A stretch of DNA of 64,000 nucleotides, taken from Ruminococcus sp. (lineage in GTDB: Bacteria > Bacillota > Clostridia > Oscillospirales > Ruminococcaceae). This document shows positions 43,592 to 53,972 of this stretch, in pieces. A model generated the notes under the pieces. It was not told where the DNA came from. It searched no databases and saw nothing but the letters and a program-made list of their open reading frames with translations. A program made the position numbers and the translations under genes. The first letter of the stretch is position 1. Each line of letters starts with the position of its first letter. The stretch is from contig JAJQGO010000019.1 of the NCBI GenBank assembly GCA_021200415.1, positions 62,001-126,000 of the forward strand. The letters are read 5' to 3'.

Positions 43592-45012
43592 TTAACGTCA
43601 CCTCCATAAAGCTTTCTGTTTCTGAAGCACTTGAATTTTGAAAGTGAAGTTACCATAAGTCTTGCGGCGAATACGCCCATGATGAAGTTGAAGATAACGC
43701 CTGCAAGGAGGGTATATCCGAATGAGTAAACCACGCCTTCGGTTGTTGCGCCGAACGCAAAGAAGATTGTGTTGTTGAGAATCTTCGAGAAGAAGCTTGT
43801 GGGAACTCCGAATGCGCCCATAAGTACGATTGCAACGATAACATTGGTGATATTACCGTCGAAAATAGCGGAGAATGCTTTCTTATACGCGGTCTTAACG
43901 GCTGAATCCAGCGATTTTCCTGCGCGAAGCTCCTCCTTGAGACGCTCGCCCGTAATGATATTCGCGTCAACGCCCATACCTACGGACAGGATAATACCTG
44001 CGATACCGGGGATTGTGAGAGTTGAGCCGTTCTGGAATCCGAACCAGCCTGAAACAACAGCAAGGCTTCCTGCAATCTGACCAATGAGGGCGATTACGGC
44101 AACTGCTCCGGGCAGACGGTAGAGAACTATCATGTAGATCGCAATGCAGATGAAAGCGATAATACCTGCGAGGACGATAGCGTTAAGCGAACCCTCGCCC
44201 ATTGTCGGGGAAATGGTCTTGAAGCTTGACGTTTCCATTTTGAACGGGAGCGCGCCGGAGCTTATCTTATCGGCGAGGCTCTTTGCGTCGTCGTAGGTTT
44301 CAAATGAACCCGAAATAATAGCTTCGCCGTCTGTGATAGCGCTGTTGACGGTAGGAGCTGAAATCAGGGTATTGTCCATCCAGATAGAGATAGCCGTATC
44401 TGTTCCTGCAAGCTCAGTTGTTGCCTCAGCGAATTTTTCCGTACCGGAATCGTTAAGGGTAAGCTGAACGACGTATTCATATTCGCCGGAATCGTTAAGC
44501 TGGCTTCCTGCCGTTGCCGAGGTAATATCCTCGCCGTTCAGGACGATTTCGCCTGATGGGATAACGCTGTCCTCGTCATCGGGGTCAGTTTCCGTATCAG
44601 TTCCTATGCGGAACGTCAATTCGGCTGTTTCGCCCAATTCCTTTACAGCTTCCTCAGGGTCGAAGTCTGTTTCGCCGGCCTGCCAGGGAAAGCGGACGAT
44701 AATACGGTCGCTTTTTGTGTCGCTGTAGACCTCGTTGTCGTTGATGCCGAGTGAAGTGAGTCTTGTTTTGATTACCTCAGTTGCTGCGTCGAGCTGATCG
44801 TCGGTAGCGTCATAATCGTCGGACGGTTTAAAGGTAACGTCCACGCCGCCCTGAATATCGATGCCGAGACGAATGTCGTCAACACCCTTAATCCAGGTAC
44901 TGATATTATCTCCGTACTGGTAATCCAGACCGAAGACTGATGAAACCGAGAACAGTATAATCAAAGCAAAGACGATGAAGAAAGTAGATTTTCCAATCCT
45001 TTTCACGGTCAT
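43588..45012 (-). CDS. secD: Protein translocase subunit SecD
   Basis: A 474-residue membrane protein with DIRLGIDIQGGVDVTFKP after helix 1, an exported P1-like domain (residues 45-250), and the C-terminal membrane half with GIAGIILSVGMGVDANIITGERLKEELR, the proton-path region. Separate SecD and SecF, as in most Clostridia. GGAGG precedes the ATG at 45012. Confidence 0.96.
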   Translation of the reverse strand: MTVKRIGKSTFFIVFALIILFSVSSVFGLDYQYGDNISTWIKGVDDIRLGIDIQGGVDVTFKPSDDYDATDDQLDAATEVIKTRLTSLGINDNEVYSDTKSDRIIVRFPWQAGETDFDPEEAVKELGETAELTFRIGTDTETDPDDEDSVIPSGEIVLNGEDITSATAGSQLNDSGEYEYVVQLTLNDSGTEKFAEATTELAGTDTAISIWMDNTLISAPTVNSAITDGEAIISGSFETYDDAKSLADKISSGALPFKMETSSFKTISPTMGEGSLNAIVLAGIIAFICIAIYMIVLYRLPGAVAVIALIGQIAGSLAVVSGWFGFQNGSTLTIPGIAGIILSVGMGVDANIITGERLKEELRAGKSLDSAVKTAYKKAFSAIFDGNITNVIVAIVLMGAFGVPTSFFSKILNNTIFFAFGATTEGVVYSFGYTLLAGVIFNFIMGVFAARLMVTSLSKFKCFRNRKLYGGDVK

Positions 45013-45052
45013 GCCTCCTAAAAATTATAGTGTCTCTTTGACAATTACAATT

Positions 45053-45081
45053 ATTATATTATAATTTTGCAAAAAAGTCAA
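45053..45081 (-). promoter_or_regulatory. Sigma-A promoter of secDF
   Basis: On the minus strand TTGACT (45081-45076), a 17-bp spacer, TATAAT (45058-45053). Confidence 0.8.
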
Positions 45082-45228
45082 GCTGTTATTGAACAATTCC
45101 TGTGATAATTTGAGGAAAAATCTGCGGAATGGGAAAAAATGGGCATAAATTCGCCTGAATTTTCATTTTTTCCCACGGAGGCGCATAAAATTTCTTAAAA
45201 TAATATCAGTAAATGGGAGGAAAGGCAG

Positions 45229-47301
45229 ATGGCACATGAGGAGCTTACAAAGCGTGAGGACGGAGAATATCTCATAGCTCTGGCGGGGAACCCGAATGTA
45301 GGAAAATCCACTGTATTCAACGCGCTTACGGGAATGAAGCAGCATACGGGCAATTGGGCGGGTAAAACCGTATCGAGCGCATCGGGCAGATTTGAATGGG
45401 AGGGAAGAAAATTTGTTCTTGCGGATATTCCCGGAACGTATTCTCTGCGCGCAAGCTCGGCGGAGGAGGAATGCGCAGGTGATTTTATATGCTTCGGCGG
45501 AGCTGACGCGGCAATAGTGGTCTGTGACGCAACCTGCCTTGAGAGAAATCTGAATCTCGCCATTCAGACGATTGAAGCCGCGCCGAGGACGCTCCTGTGC
45601 GTGAATCTCATGGACGAAGCCGAAGCAAAGGGAATACATATTGATTTTCAGCGTCTGGAGGAGCTTCTGGGCGTTCCGGCAGTGGGAGTTACCGCACGCA
45701 GCGGCAAGGGGCTTGATGAGCTTGTACGCCGTCTTTGTGAGCTTGTGGAATCCGAGCCACCTGAAAAAACCGTGTCTGCCGCACTTCCGGAGGAGCTTGA
45801 GGAAAAGGCATCGGAGCTTGAAAAACGTCTTGGGGAAAGGCTGACGAAGCTGCCGCCGAGGCTTGCCGCTCTGCGCCTTCTGGAGAGGGATTCGGACTTC
45901 ACGGAAAAAGCCGAGAAATATGAGGGCTTTCCCTATTCTGAGCTTGCGGAGGATTTTGAGCTGCCTGATTCGGGGAAGGCTGCGGACGCTGTTATTTCCG
46001 CGGTAATAGGACGTGCGGAGTACGTGGCAGGAGAGGCTGTCAGCTTAGAAAGCTCGCAGCCGTATCTGCGTGACAGACGTCTTGACCGTATCCTTGCAGG
46101 CGGAAAAATCGGAACGCCTGTTATGCTTCTTCTTCTGGGCGTTATACTGTGGATAACCATTGTGGGGGCGAATTATCCCTCGGAGCTGCTAAGCAGCGGA
46201 TTCTCCCGACTGGGAAACGCCCTCTCACAGGGGCTTATCCGTCTTGACGCACCCGAATGGTTCAGGGGCGTTCTTGCGGATGGCATTTACAAGGTTCTGA
46301 CATGGGTAATATCCGTCATGCTGCCGCCTATGGCGATATTTTTTCCGCTTTTCACTCTGCTGGAGGATTTCGGCTATCTTCCCCGTGTGGCATTCAATCT
46401 TGACAGGGGATTCCGATGTGCCAATGCCTGCGGAAAACAGGCCATAACTATGGCGATGGGCTTCGGCTGCAACGCCTGCGGAGTTACAGGCTGCCGTATA
46501 ATTGATTCGCCTCGTGAACGCCTTATAGCCATACTCACCAACAATTTTGTGCCCTGCAACGGACGCTTTCCAACTATTATTGCCGTTATAACCATGTTCT
46601 TTTCCGTGTGGGGCGGCTTTGGCGGCTCGCTGCTTTCAGCGCTCATGCTTTTGGGAGTTATAATTCTCGGCGTAGTCATGACGCTTCTCATATCAAAGCT
46701 GCTGTCGGTTACCGTGCTGAAGGGAGCCGCGTCCTCATTTACGCTTGAGCTGCCGCCCTATCGGCGTCCGCAGATTTCAAAGGTCATCGTGCGTTCAATT
46801 TTCGACAGGACGATTTTCGTTCTCGGGAGAGCCTGCACGGCTGCTGCGCCATGCGGACTGATTATCTGGATATGCGCAAACGTATCAGTTGGCGGCGAAA
46901 CGGTTCTTTCCCATATATCGGATTTTCTCGATCCGTTCGGTTCGCTTATGGGTCTTGACGGCGTTATACTTATGGCATTTATTTTGGGATTTCCCGCAAA
47001 TGAAATTGTCATACCTGTTATAATTATGACCTATCTCGCACAGGGAACGATTAGTGATATTTCCGATACGGCGCAGCTTCACACGCTTCTGACGGATAAC
47101 GGCTGGAGCATGACAACAGCTCTGTGCATGATGATTTTCACCCTGTTTCATTTCCCCTGCGCAACAACCTGCATGACTATTAAAAAGGAAACGGGAAGTC
47201 TCAAATGGACTGCATTGGGCTTTGCGCTCCCCACGGCTGTGGGGATAATAATGTGTATGGCGGTCAATTTCATCTGCGGTCTATTGTGCAGATTGACATA
47301 A
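45229..47301 (+). CDS. feoB: Ferrous iron transporter FeoB
   Basis: A 690-residue protein. N-terminal G domain: GNPNVGKST (G1), HTGNWAGKTV, DIPGTYSL (G3), NLMDEA (G4). The middle linker is charged; the C-terminal core has about nine helices with Gate motifs (FGCNACGVTGCRIIDSPRERLIAI, FVPCNGRFPT). It imports Fe2+. No feoA is adjacent, so FeoA may be elsewhere or the single gene suffices. GGAGGAAAGG precedes the ATG. Length is within the family range. Confidence 0.95.
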   Translation: MAHEELTKREDGEYLIALAGNPNVGKSTVFNALTGMKQHTGNWAGKTVSSASGRFEWEGRKFVLADIPGTYSLRASSAEEECAGDFICFGGADAAIVVCDATCLERNLNLAIQTIEAAPRTLLCVNLMDEAEAKGIHIDFQRLEELLGVPAVGVTARSGKGLDELVRRLCELVESEPPEKTVSAALPEELEEKASELEKRLGERLTKLPPRLAALRLLERDSDFTEKAEKYEGFPYSELAEDFELPDSGKAADAVISAVIGRAEYVAGEAVSLESSQPYLRDRRLDRILAGGKIGTPVMLLLLGVILWITIVGANYPSELLSSGFSRLGNALSQGLIRLDAPEWFRGVLADGIYKVLTWVISVMLPPMAIFFPLFTLLEDFGYLPRVAFNLDRGFRCANACGKQAITMAMGFGCNACGVTGCRIIDSPRERLIAILTNNFVPCNGRFPTIIAVITMFFSVWGGFGGSLLSALMLLGVIILGVVMTLLISKLLSVTVLKGAASSFTLELPPYRRPQISKVIVRSIFDRTIFVLGRACTAAAPCGLIIWICANVSVGGETVLSHISDFLDPFGSLMGLDGVILMAFILGFPANEIVIPVIIMTYLAQGTISDISDTAQLHTLLTDNGWSMTTALCMMIFTLFHFPCATTCMTIKKETGSLKWTALGFALPTAVGIIMCMAVNFICGLLCRLT

Positions 47302-47325
47302 AATGTGCAAATAAATTGTAAAATA

Positions 47326-47366
47326 CGGCAGATTCTATTGACATGGGTCTGCCGATTTGCTATAAT
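47326..47366 (+). promoter_or_regulatory. Perfect sigma-A promoter of the polysaccharide operon inside an inverted repeat
   Basis: TTGACA 47338-47343, a 17-bp spacer, TATAAT 47361-47366. CGGCAGA (47326-47332) and TCTGCCG (47348-47354) are inverted and bracket the -35 box, so it may be an operator or a weak terminator of feoB. The transcript's first 30 bases hold another inverted repeat (AAGGCA/TGCCTT, 47368-47396). Confidence 0.8.
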
Positions 47367-47477
47367 TAAGGCAAACCGCCCTTTATGCGGCTGCCTTGGA
47401 GCAAGATATTAAGGCAACGCATCAAGGATTTGTAAAGGAGACTTTTTGCAGCTCCCTTCGGGCTGTGAAACGCTATT

Positions 47478-48869
47478 ATGACTAAAAGAGACAGATATAA
47501 ACGAATTATTTCCTTAGCAGCCGCAGTTATGCTGCTTGGAATGCTAACCGGCATCTTCGCCGCAATCTGGTACAGATATTACAGCGATACGATTGTTCTG
47601 CCCTTCTACAGACGCGGAAACTGGGTTCTTATCGCTATCTACTGTGTCCTTATAATACTGTTTTTGAAGTCCTACGGCGGCTTCAAGCTGGGCTATCTCA
47701 AGAAAACCGATATGCTTTGCACGCAGATTATTTCCATGACCTGTGTAAATGTTATAACATATTTCCTCATAAGCCTTATCGGGCGCAGCTTCATGCAGGG
47801 TATGCCCATATTTGTCATGACTATTGTTGACTACGCTGTGATTGCCGTCTGGACGTTCGTCACGGGTAAAATATATTTCCTGATTTATCCGCCGAGGCGT
47901 CTTATTATCCTGTACGGCAGTCATCAGGCTGCTGCCCTTGTGATGAAAATGAGCCAGCGTGTGGACAAGTATATGATTTGCGAATCGGTCAGCATTGATG
48001 AGGACAGGGAAAAAATTTGCAGCCTTATACTTAAATATGAGGGTGTAATCATCTGCGATATACCTGCGGAGCAGCGAAACGATTATGTGAAATTCTGCTT
48101 TGAAAATTCCGTCAGAGCGTATATTGCCCCGAAAATTTCGGATATTATTATAAGAGGCGCGGAGGATATAAGATTATTCGATACTCCCCTCCTTCTTTGC
48201 CGCAACTACGGACTTGACTTTGAACAGCGCTTCTCAAAAAGATTTCTCGATATTATTATGTCGCTGATGATGATTATTGTCAGCTCGCCGTTTATGATTG
48301 TTTCGGCACTGGCAATAAAGCTCTATGACGGCGGCCCCGTACTGTATAAGCAGAAGCGTCTTACCATCAACGGCAAGGAATTTTATGTGTATAAGTTCCG
48401 CAGCATGATAGTTGATGCCGAAAAGGACGGCGTTCCGCAGCTTTGTACGGATCTTGACAGCCGTATTACTCCCGTGGGAAGAATCCTGAGAAAATTCAGA
48501 ATCGACGAAATGCCGCAGTTCTTTAATATATTAAAGGGCGATATGTCGGTTGTCGGTCCGCGCCCTGAACGTCCGGAGCTTTCCAATGAGTACAAAAAGA
48601 GTATGCCTGAATTTGAATACCGACTCAAGGTAAAGGCGGGGCTGACGGGCTATGCGCAGGTTACGGGCGTTTATGACACCTCCCCCTACGATAAGCTTAA
48701 AATGGATTTGATGTATATTGAAAATTATTCCATCCGGCTGGATTTTCAGATAATGCTTATGACGATGAAAACCATGCTCATGCCGGGCAAAACAAATGCC
48801 GAGGCCGAGGAAGGCGTTCTTCCTCCCGAAGGGCAGTCAAATAACAGAAAAGAGGATAACGACCAATGA
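47478..48869 (+). CDS. Initiating sugar transferase (polyprenyl-phosphate hexose-1-P transferase family)
   Basis: A 463-residue protein. Four N-terminal helices are followed by a cytoplasmic CoA-binding-like domain and the catalytic C-terminal part: YKQKRLTINGKEFYVYKFRSM, then DEMPQFFNILKGDMSVVGPRPERPEL and YAQVTGVYDTSPYDKLKMDLMYIENYS. The family (WcaJ, CpsE) transfers a sugar-1-phosphate to undecaprenyl phosphate to begin a repeat unit. The ATG has a poor ribosome site (AAGGAG is 36 bases away). It is first in an operon with sugar nucleotide and glycosyltransferase genes. It overlaps the next gene by 4 nt. Confidence 0.9.
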   Translation: MTKRDRYKRIISLAAAVMLLGMLTGIFAAIWYRYYSDTIVLPFYRRGNWVLIAIYCVLIILFLKSYGGFKLGYLKKTDMLCTQIISMTCVNVITYFLISLIGRSFMQGMPIFVMTIVDYAVIAVWTFVTGKIYFLIYPPRRLIILYGSHQAAALVMKMSQRVDKYMICESVSIDEDREKICSLILKYEGVIICDIPAEQRNDYVKFCFENSVRAYIAPKISDIIIRGAEDIRLFDTPLLLCRNYGLDFEQRFSKRFLDIIMSLMMIIVSSPFMIVSALAIKLYDGGPVLYKQKRLTINGKEFYVYKFRSMIVDAEKDGVPQLCTDLDSRITPVGRILRKFRIDEMPQFFNILKGDMSVVGPRPERPELSNEYKKSMPEFEYRLKVKAGLTGYAQVTGVYDTSPYDKLKMDLMYIENYSIRLDFQIMLMTMKTMLMPGKTNAEAEEGVLPPEGQSNNRKEDNDQ

Positions 48870-49942
48870 AAACAACCGCAGTTATTATGGCAGGCGGCAG
48901 AGGCGAACGCTTCTGGCCGAAGAGCAGAAATTCCCGACCGAAGCAGTTCCTTTCGCTGACGAAGGACGGCGAAACCATGATACAGAAAACCGTCAAGCGG
49001 CTTATGCCCCTTGTTGATTCCGATGATATTTTTATCGTCACGAATTCCGCATATATCGCTCTTGTACACGAGCAGCTGCCGGAGATTCCAAAGGAAAATA
49101 TTCTCGCTGAGCCTTGCGCAAGAAACACAGCTCCCTGTATCGCCTTTGCGGCAGCCGTTATTGAAAAGAAATACGGCGACGCGGTTATGCTTGTCCTCCC
49201 GTCGGATCACCTTATCGGCTATGAGGAGCTTTACGCAAGCACACTTAAAAAGGCTGTACGCGTCAGCCTTGAGGGGAAAAATCTTGTCACAATCGGTATA
49301 ACTCCCGACTACCCCGAAACAGGCTACGGATATATCAATTTCAGCAGCAGAACATCTGACGTCATGCCCGACGCCTATGAGGTAAAACGCTTCGTGGAAA
49401 AGCCGGATCTTCCCACGGCAAAGGAATATCTCGCATCGGGAAAATATCTCTGGAACAGCGGTATGTTTGTGTGGAAGGCTTCCTCTATTATGGAGAATCT
49501 CAAGGAATTTATGCCTGAAACGTATGAGGGAGCGCTCAGAATCGGCGAGGCTTACGGAACTCCTGAATTCACGGAGGTTCTCGGCAGAGAGTATTACGCA
49601 TTCAAAAGCGAATCGGTTGACTTCGGCATTATGGAAAAGGCAAAGGATATTTACACGATTCCCGGAAGCTTCGGCTGGGACGATGTGGGAAACTGGCTTG
49701 CCGTTGAGCGCATAAACGAGGTTGACGACAGCAGAAATTATATCGAGGGAAATGTTATTTCCATTGGCTCGGAGCGCACCACAATCTGCGGCGGAAAGCG
49801 TCTTATTGCGGCAGTGGGCGTGGAGGATATTATTATCGTGGATACGGACGATGCTGTGCTTATCTGCTCGAAAAATAATACGCAGGACGTAAAAAAGGTT
49901 ATTGCGCAGCTTAACGAACAGGGCAGAACAGACCTTGTGTGA
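48866..49942 (+). CDS. manC: Mannose-1-phosphate guanylyltransferase
   Basis: A 358-residue enzyme that makes GDP-mannose from GTP and mannose-1-P. Motifs: MAGGRGERFWPKSRNSRPKQFL at the start, VLPSDHLIG, GYGYINF, VKRFVEKPD, WNSGMFVWKA. It is the short ManC form with no isomerase domain. GDP-mannose feeds gmd at 50558. It overlaps the upstream gene by 4 nt and leads into the small two-gene cassette. Confidence 0.93.
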   Translation: MKTTAVIMAGGRGERFWPKSRNSRPKQFLSLTKDGETMIQKTVKRLMPLVDSDDIFIVTNSAYIALVHEQLPEIPKENILAEPCARNTAPCIAFAAAVIEKKYGDAVMLVLPSDHLIGYEELYASTLKKAVRVSLEGKNLVTIGITPDYPETGYGYINFSSRTSDVMPDAYEVKRFVEKPDLPTAKEYLASGKYLWNSGMFVWKASSIMENLKEFMPETYEGALRIGEAYGTPEFTEVLGREYYAFKSESVDFGIMEKAKDIYTIPGSFGWDDVGNWLAVERINEVDDSRNYIEGNVISIGSERTTICGGKRLIAAVGVEDIIIVDTDDAVLICSKNNTQDVKKVIAQLNEQGRTDLV

Positions 49943-49959
49943 GGGAAGGAGCGAGGATT

Positions 49960-50250
49960 ATGAAGCTTATTCCGTTTGCCGTTATTAAGTATGAAGATAT
50001 TCGTTTTGATATTATGGTATTATCCTTAACTGAAGAGGAACATAAGGATCGTGATATAATTCTCTATTTTGAGAGTCCCGATGAAATTTACGGATTTAAG
50101 AATGCGAGAATTAACGTGGATAAAATGATTATTATTTCAAGAGAAGGGTATACAGATGAGGAAATGAAAAGAATTATCCAAATTTGCAGGGATAATGTCT
50201 GGGCGATCAATAAAATTTCAAGGGAAGGGATAATTTATGCCCAGCATTGA
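49960..50250 (+). CDS. Small hypothetical protein of the two-gene cassette
   Basis: A 96-residue protein, starting at ATG 49960 after GGAAGGAG. It is AT-rich in codon choice compared with its neighbours. It begins MKLIPFAVIKYEDIRFDIMV and has no hydrophobic segment. I do not recognise a family. It overlaps the DUF4160 gene by 14 nt, so they are coupled. Together they sit between manC and gmd, and they look like an inserted module. Confidence 0.7.
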   Translation: MKLIPFAVIKYEDIRFDIMVLSLTEEEHKDRDIILYFESPDEIYGFKNARINVDKMIIISREGYTDEEMKRIIQICRDNVWAINKISREGIIYAQH

Positions 50251-50539
50251 GATTTTCGGATTTTATTTTTTCTTTTGGTCCAATGAGTTTATAGGAGAAC
50301 GGCTTGAACCCCTTCATATTCACGTTTCAAAGGGCGCTCCCTCAAAGGACGCTCCGAAATGGTGGATTAACAAGAACGGAGAGGTAAGGCTTGCAAGGGA
50401 TTACAATTTCCAAAGATATGGAATTAAGGATTCGGACATTCCCACTATTGAAAAAATAATCCACGATAATTACAGAAGCTTCTATGAAATGTGGGCAAAC
50501 CACTTTATAGGTGAAAATATAGAATTTAAAGATTTTTAA
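50237..50539 (+). CDS. DUF4160 domain protein
   Basis: A 100-residue protein. MPSIEIFGFYFFFWSNEF, EPLHIHVSKG and WWINKNGEVRLARDYNF are DUF4160 marks. Members often pair with DUF2442 genes in modules that have been suspected to be toxin-antitoxin-like; here the partner upstream is different. Function not proven. It ends 19 bases before gmd. AAGGGA lies in the previous gene as ribosome site. Confidence 0.75.
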   Translation: MPSIEIFGFYFFFWSNEFIGERLEPLHIHVSKGAPSKDAPKWWINKNGEVRLARDYNFQRYGIKDSDIPTIEKIIHDNYRSFYEMWANHFIGENIEFKDF

Positions 50540-51595
<1,056 letters not shown>

Positions 51596-51653
51596 TTCAA
51601 ATCAGGGCGGCTCCTTGCCGCCCGCTTATATTTCTTGAAAGGAGCTGCTTTGC

Positions 51654-52796
51654 GTGAACATTGCATTCGATGCAGTGCCTCTGGTCAGCGACAGAATGAC
51701 GGGTATCGGCTGGTGCGAAGCCGGTCAGACGACGGCTATGGCTCGTCTGCATCCGGAAAATTCCTACTTCTATAACTTTTTCTCCCGAAAGGACGATCAC
51801 ATCAAGCTTGAACGCCTGAAGCCGTTTACCGAAAATATTCAGCCGAATCTCGCCCACTTTTCAGGCTACATCTATCGGGCAGCTTCAAATTTCCTGCCCG
51901 TGCCATACAGCCGATTCTTTGGGAAAAATGCCGATATTACGCACTTTTTCAACTATATCGCTTACCCCGGTGTCTCAGGGCGAACTGTGATTACCGTTCA
52001 TGACATGGTGTACAAGGCGTTCCCCGAAACAGTCCGCGCACGCACGAAGTATATGCTGAATACGGGATTAAAGCGTTCCATGAAGCGTGCCGATATTATT
52101 GTAACGGATTCGGAATTCTCAAAATCTGAGATTATTAAATATTTTCCTCAGCATGAAAGCAAGCTGCGTGTTGTTCCGTGCGGCGTGGATTTACATAAAT
52201 TCCGACCGTGCGAGGATACCGAAATTATACAGAGAGTAAAAAAATCTCTCGGAATTGAGGGAGAATATTTTCTCTATCTTGGGACAATCGAGCCGAGGAA
52301 AAATCTCGGACGTCTTATTGAGGCGTACCATATTTTCACACAGCGTGAGAAGAATCCGCCGAAGCTTGTGCTTGCAGGCGGCAAGGGCTGGCTGTATGAC
52401 AGCATTTTCGCAAAGGTGACGGAGCTTGGACTTTCAGACAGGGTAATCTTTACGAAATACGTTCCGTCGGAGGATATGAATCCCCTCATGTGCGGAGCAT
52501 TGGCGTTTGTTTTTCCCTCTGTCTATGAGGGATTCGGTATGCCGCCCCTTGAGGCTATGGCGTGCGGAGTTCCTGTGCTTACAACGAATGCGGCGTCACT
52601 TCCGGAGGTTACGGGCGACTGCGCTGTAATTGCCGACCCATATTCGGCGGAGAGCATTGCGGAGGGTCTTGGCAGACTTTACTCAGACAGTGAGCTTCGC
52701 CGCAGCCTGAGCCGCAGAGGTCTTGAACGGGCAAAGGGCTTCACTTGGGAGCGCTCGGCAGAAATATTATACAATCTGTATAAAGAGCTTACATAA
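51654..52796 (+). CDS. Glycosyltransferase family 4
   Basis: A 380-residue GT4 enzyme starting at GTG 51654 after AAAGGAG. Acceptor-side N-domain; donor-side motifs LGTIEPRKNLGRLIEAY, SVYEGFGMPPLEAMACGVPV (E-x7-E) and PEVTGDCAVIADPYS. The fold is GT-B. It probably adds GDP- or NDP-linked sugar (mannose or deoxyhexose) to the growing glycan. Donor is inferred from the neighbours only. Confidence 0.9.
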   Translation: MNIAFDAVPLVSDRMTGIGWCEAGQTTAMARLHPENSYFYNFFSRKDDHIKLERLKPFTENIQPNLAHFSGYIYRAASNFLPVPYSRFFGKNADITHFFNYIAYPGVSGRTVITVHDMVYKAFPETVRARTKYMLNTGLKRSMKRADIIVTDSEFSKSEIIKYFPQHESKLRVVPCGVDLHKFRPCEDTEIIQRVKKSLGIEGEYFLYLGTIEPRKNLGRLIEAYHIFTQREKNPPKLVLAGGKGWLYDSIFAKVTELGLSDRVIFTKYVPSEDMNPLMCGALAFVFPSVYEGFGMPPLEAMACGVPVLTTNAASLPEVTGDCAVIADPYSAESIAEGLGRLYSDSELRRSLSRRGLERAKGFTWERSAEILYNLYKELT

Positions 52797-52820
52797 TTCC
52801 GCAGAAAGGAGAATCCGCCC

Positions 52821-53972
52821 ATGAACCGCAGTCTGAAAATTTTACAGGTCAACAAGGCATACTACCCCCATGTGGGCGGAATCGAGAGCCTCGTGCGGCA
52901 GTATTCCGAAGAGCTTGGGCAGCGGAGCGATACGGAGGTGCAGGTTCTCGTCTGTCGGGAGGGCAGGGGAAAAACCTGCCGTGAAAACGTAAACGGTGTT
53001 GACGTGACGAGGGCGGGCAGCCTTGGAACTTATTTTTCCTGTCCGCTGTCACTGTCCTTTATCAGGCTTTTCCGAAAAATGGCGAAGGATGCCGATGTAA
53101 TCGAGATTCACGTGCCATTTCCCCTTGCGGACGCGGCGCTGCTGCTGTCGGGCTTCAGGGGGAGAGTTGTTGTTGCGTGGCACAGCGACATTGTAAAGCA
53201 GAAAAAGCTTATGCGGCTTTATAAGCCGCTTATGATGAAAATGCTCAGACGTGCCGACTGCATAATAGCAGCTACGGAGGGGCACATAGACGGCTCGGCC
53301 TATTTGCCTGAATTTCGGGAAAAATGCCGCATTGTCCCCTATGGTCTGACAGCTGATGACTACCTGTCCGTGAGCAGAAGTCCGATTCTCACGGAGCTTT
53401 GCAGCTCTCCGAAGAGCGTAAAAGTCTTTTTTACGGGACGTCTTGTCTACTACAAGGGCGTGGACGTGCTTCTTAAAGCGTTCACGATGGTCAGGGGCTG
53501 CGAGCTTTTTATTGCGGGAACAGGCGAGCTTGAGGACAGTCTGAAAGGCTTTGCCGAGGCGAACGGAATCGCCGGTCGTGTGCATTTTCTGGGATTTCTG
53601 CCCGATGAGGAGCTTCGCCGTGCGTATGCGGACTGCGACATATTCGTGCTGCCCTCCGTGGCGAAAAGCGAGGCGTTCGGAATTGTTCAGCTGGAGGCTA
53701 TGGTCTATGGAAAGCCTGTCATAAACACGTCGCTGCCTTCAGGCGTACCCCATGTCAGCATTGACGGCGAAACGGGAATTACTGTTCCCCCATCAGACGC
53801 GGAGGCTCTTGCGGAGGCAATAAACAGGCTTGCCGAGGATGCGAAGCTTCGGGAAAAATTCGGAAATAATGCCGCAGAGCGTGTAAAGCTCTGCTTCAAC
53901 GAGAAAAATGTTATTCGGGAAATATTCGGAATACTCTCGGAAAATACCTTTTTAACGGAGGAAATTCAATGA
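52821..53972 (+). CDS. Glycosyltransferase family 4
   Basis: A 383-residue GT4 enzyme. N-domain VNKAYYPHVGGIESLVRQYSEEL, donor motifs FFTGRLVYYKGVDVLLKAF and PSVAKSEAFGIVQLEAMVYGKPV. It is the second transferase of the operon. It overlaps the reductase gene by 4 nt. GAAAGGAG precedes the ATG. Confidence 0.9.
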   Translation: MNRSLKILQVNKAYYPHVGGIESLVRQYSEELGQRSDTEVQVLVCREGRGKTCRENVNGVDVTRAGSLGTYFSCPLSLSFIRLFRKMAKDADVIEIHVPFPLADAALLLSGFRGRVVVAWHSDIVKQKKLMRLYKPLMMKMLRRADCIIAATEGHIDGSAYLPEFREKCRIVPYGLTADDYLSVSRSPILTELCSSPKSVKVFFTGRLVYYKGVDVLLKAFTMVRGCELFIAGTGELEDSLKGFAEANGIAGRVHFLGFLPDEELRRAYADCDIFVLPSVAKSEAFGIVQLEAMVYGKPVINTSLPSGVPHVSIDGETGITVPPSDAEALAEAINRLAEDAKLREKFGNNAAERVKLCFNEKNVIREIFGILSENTFLTEEIQ

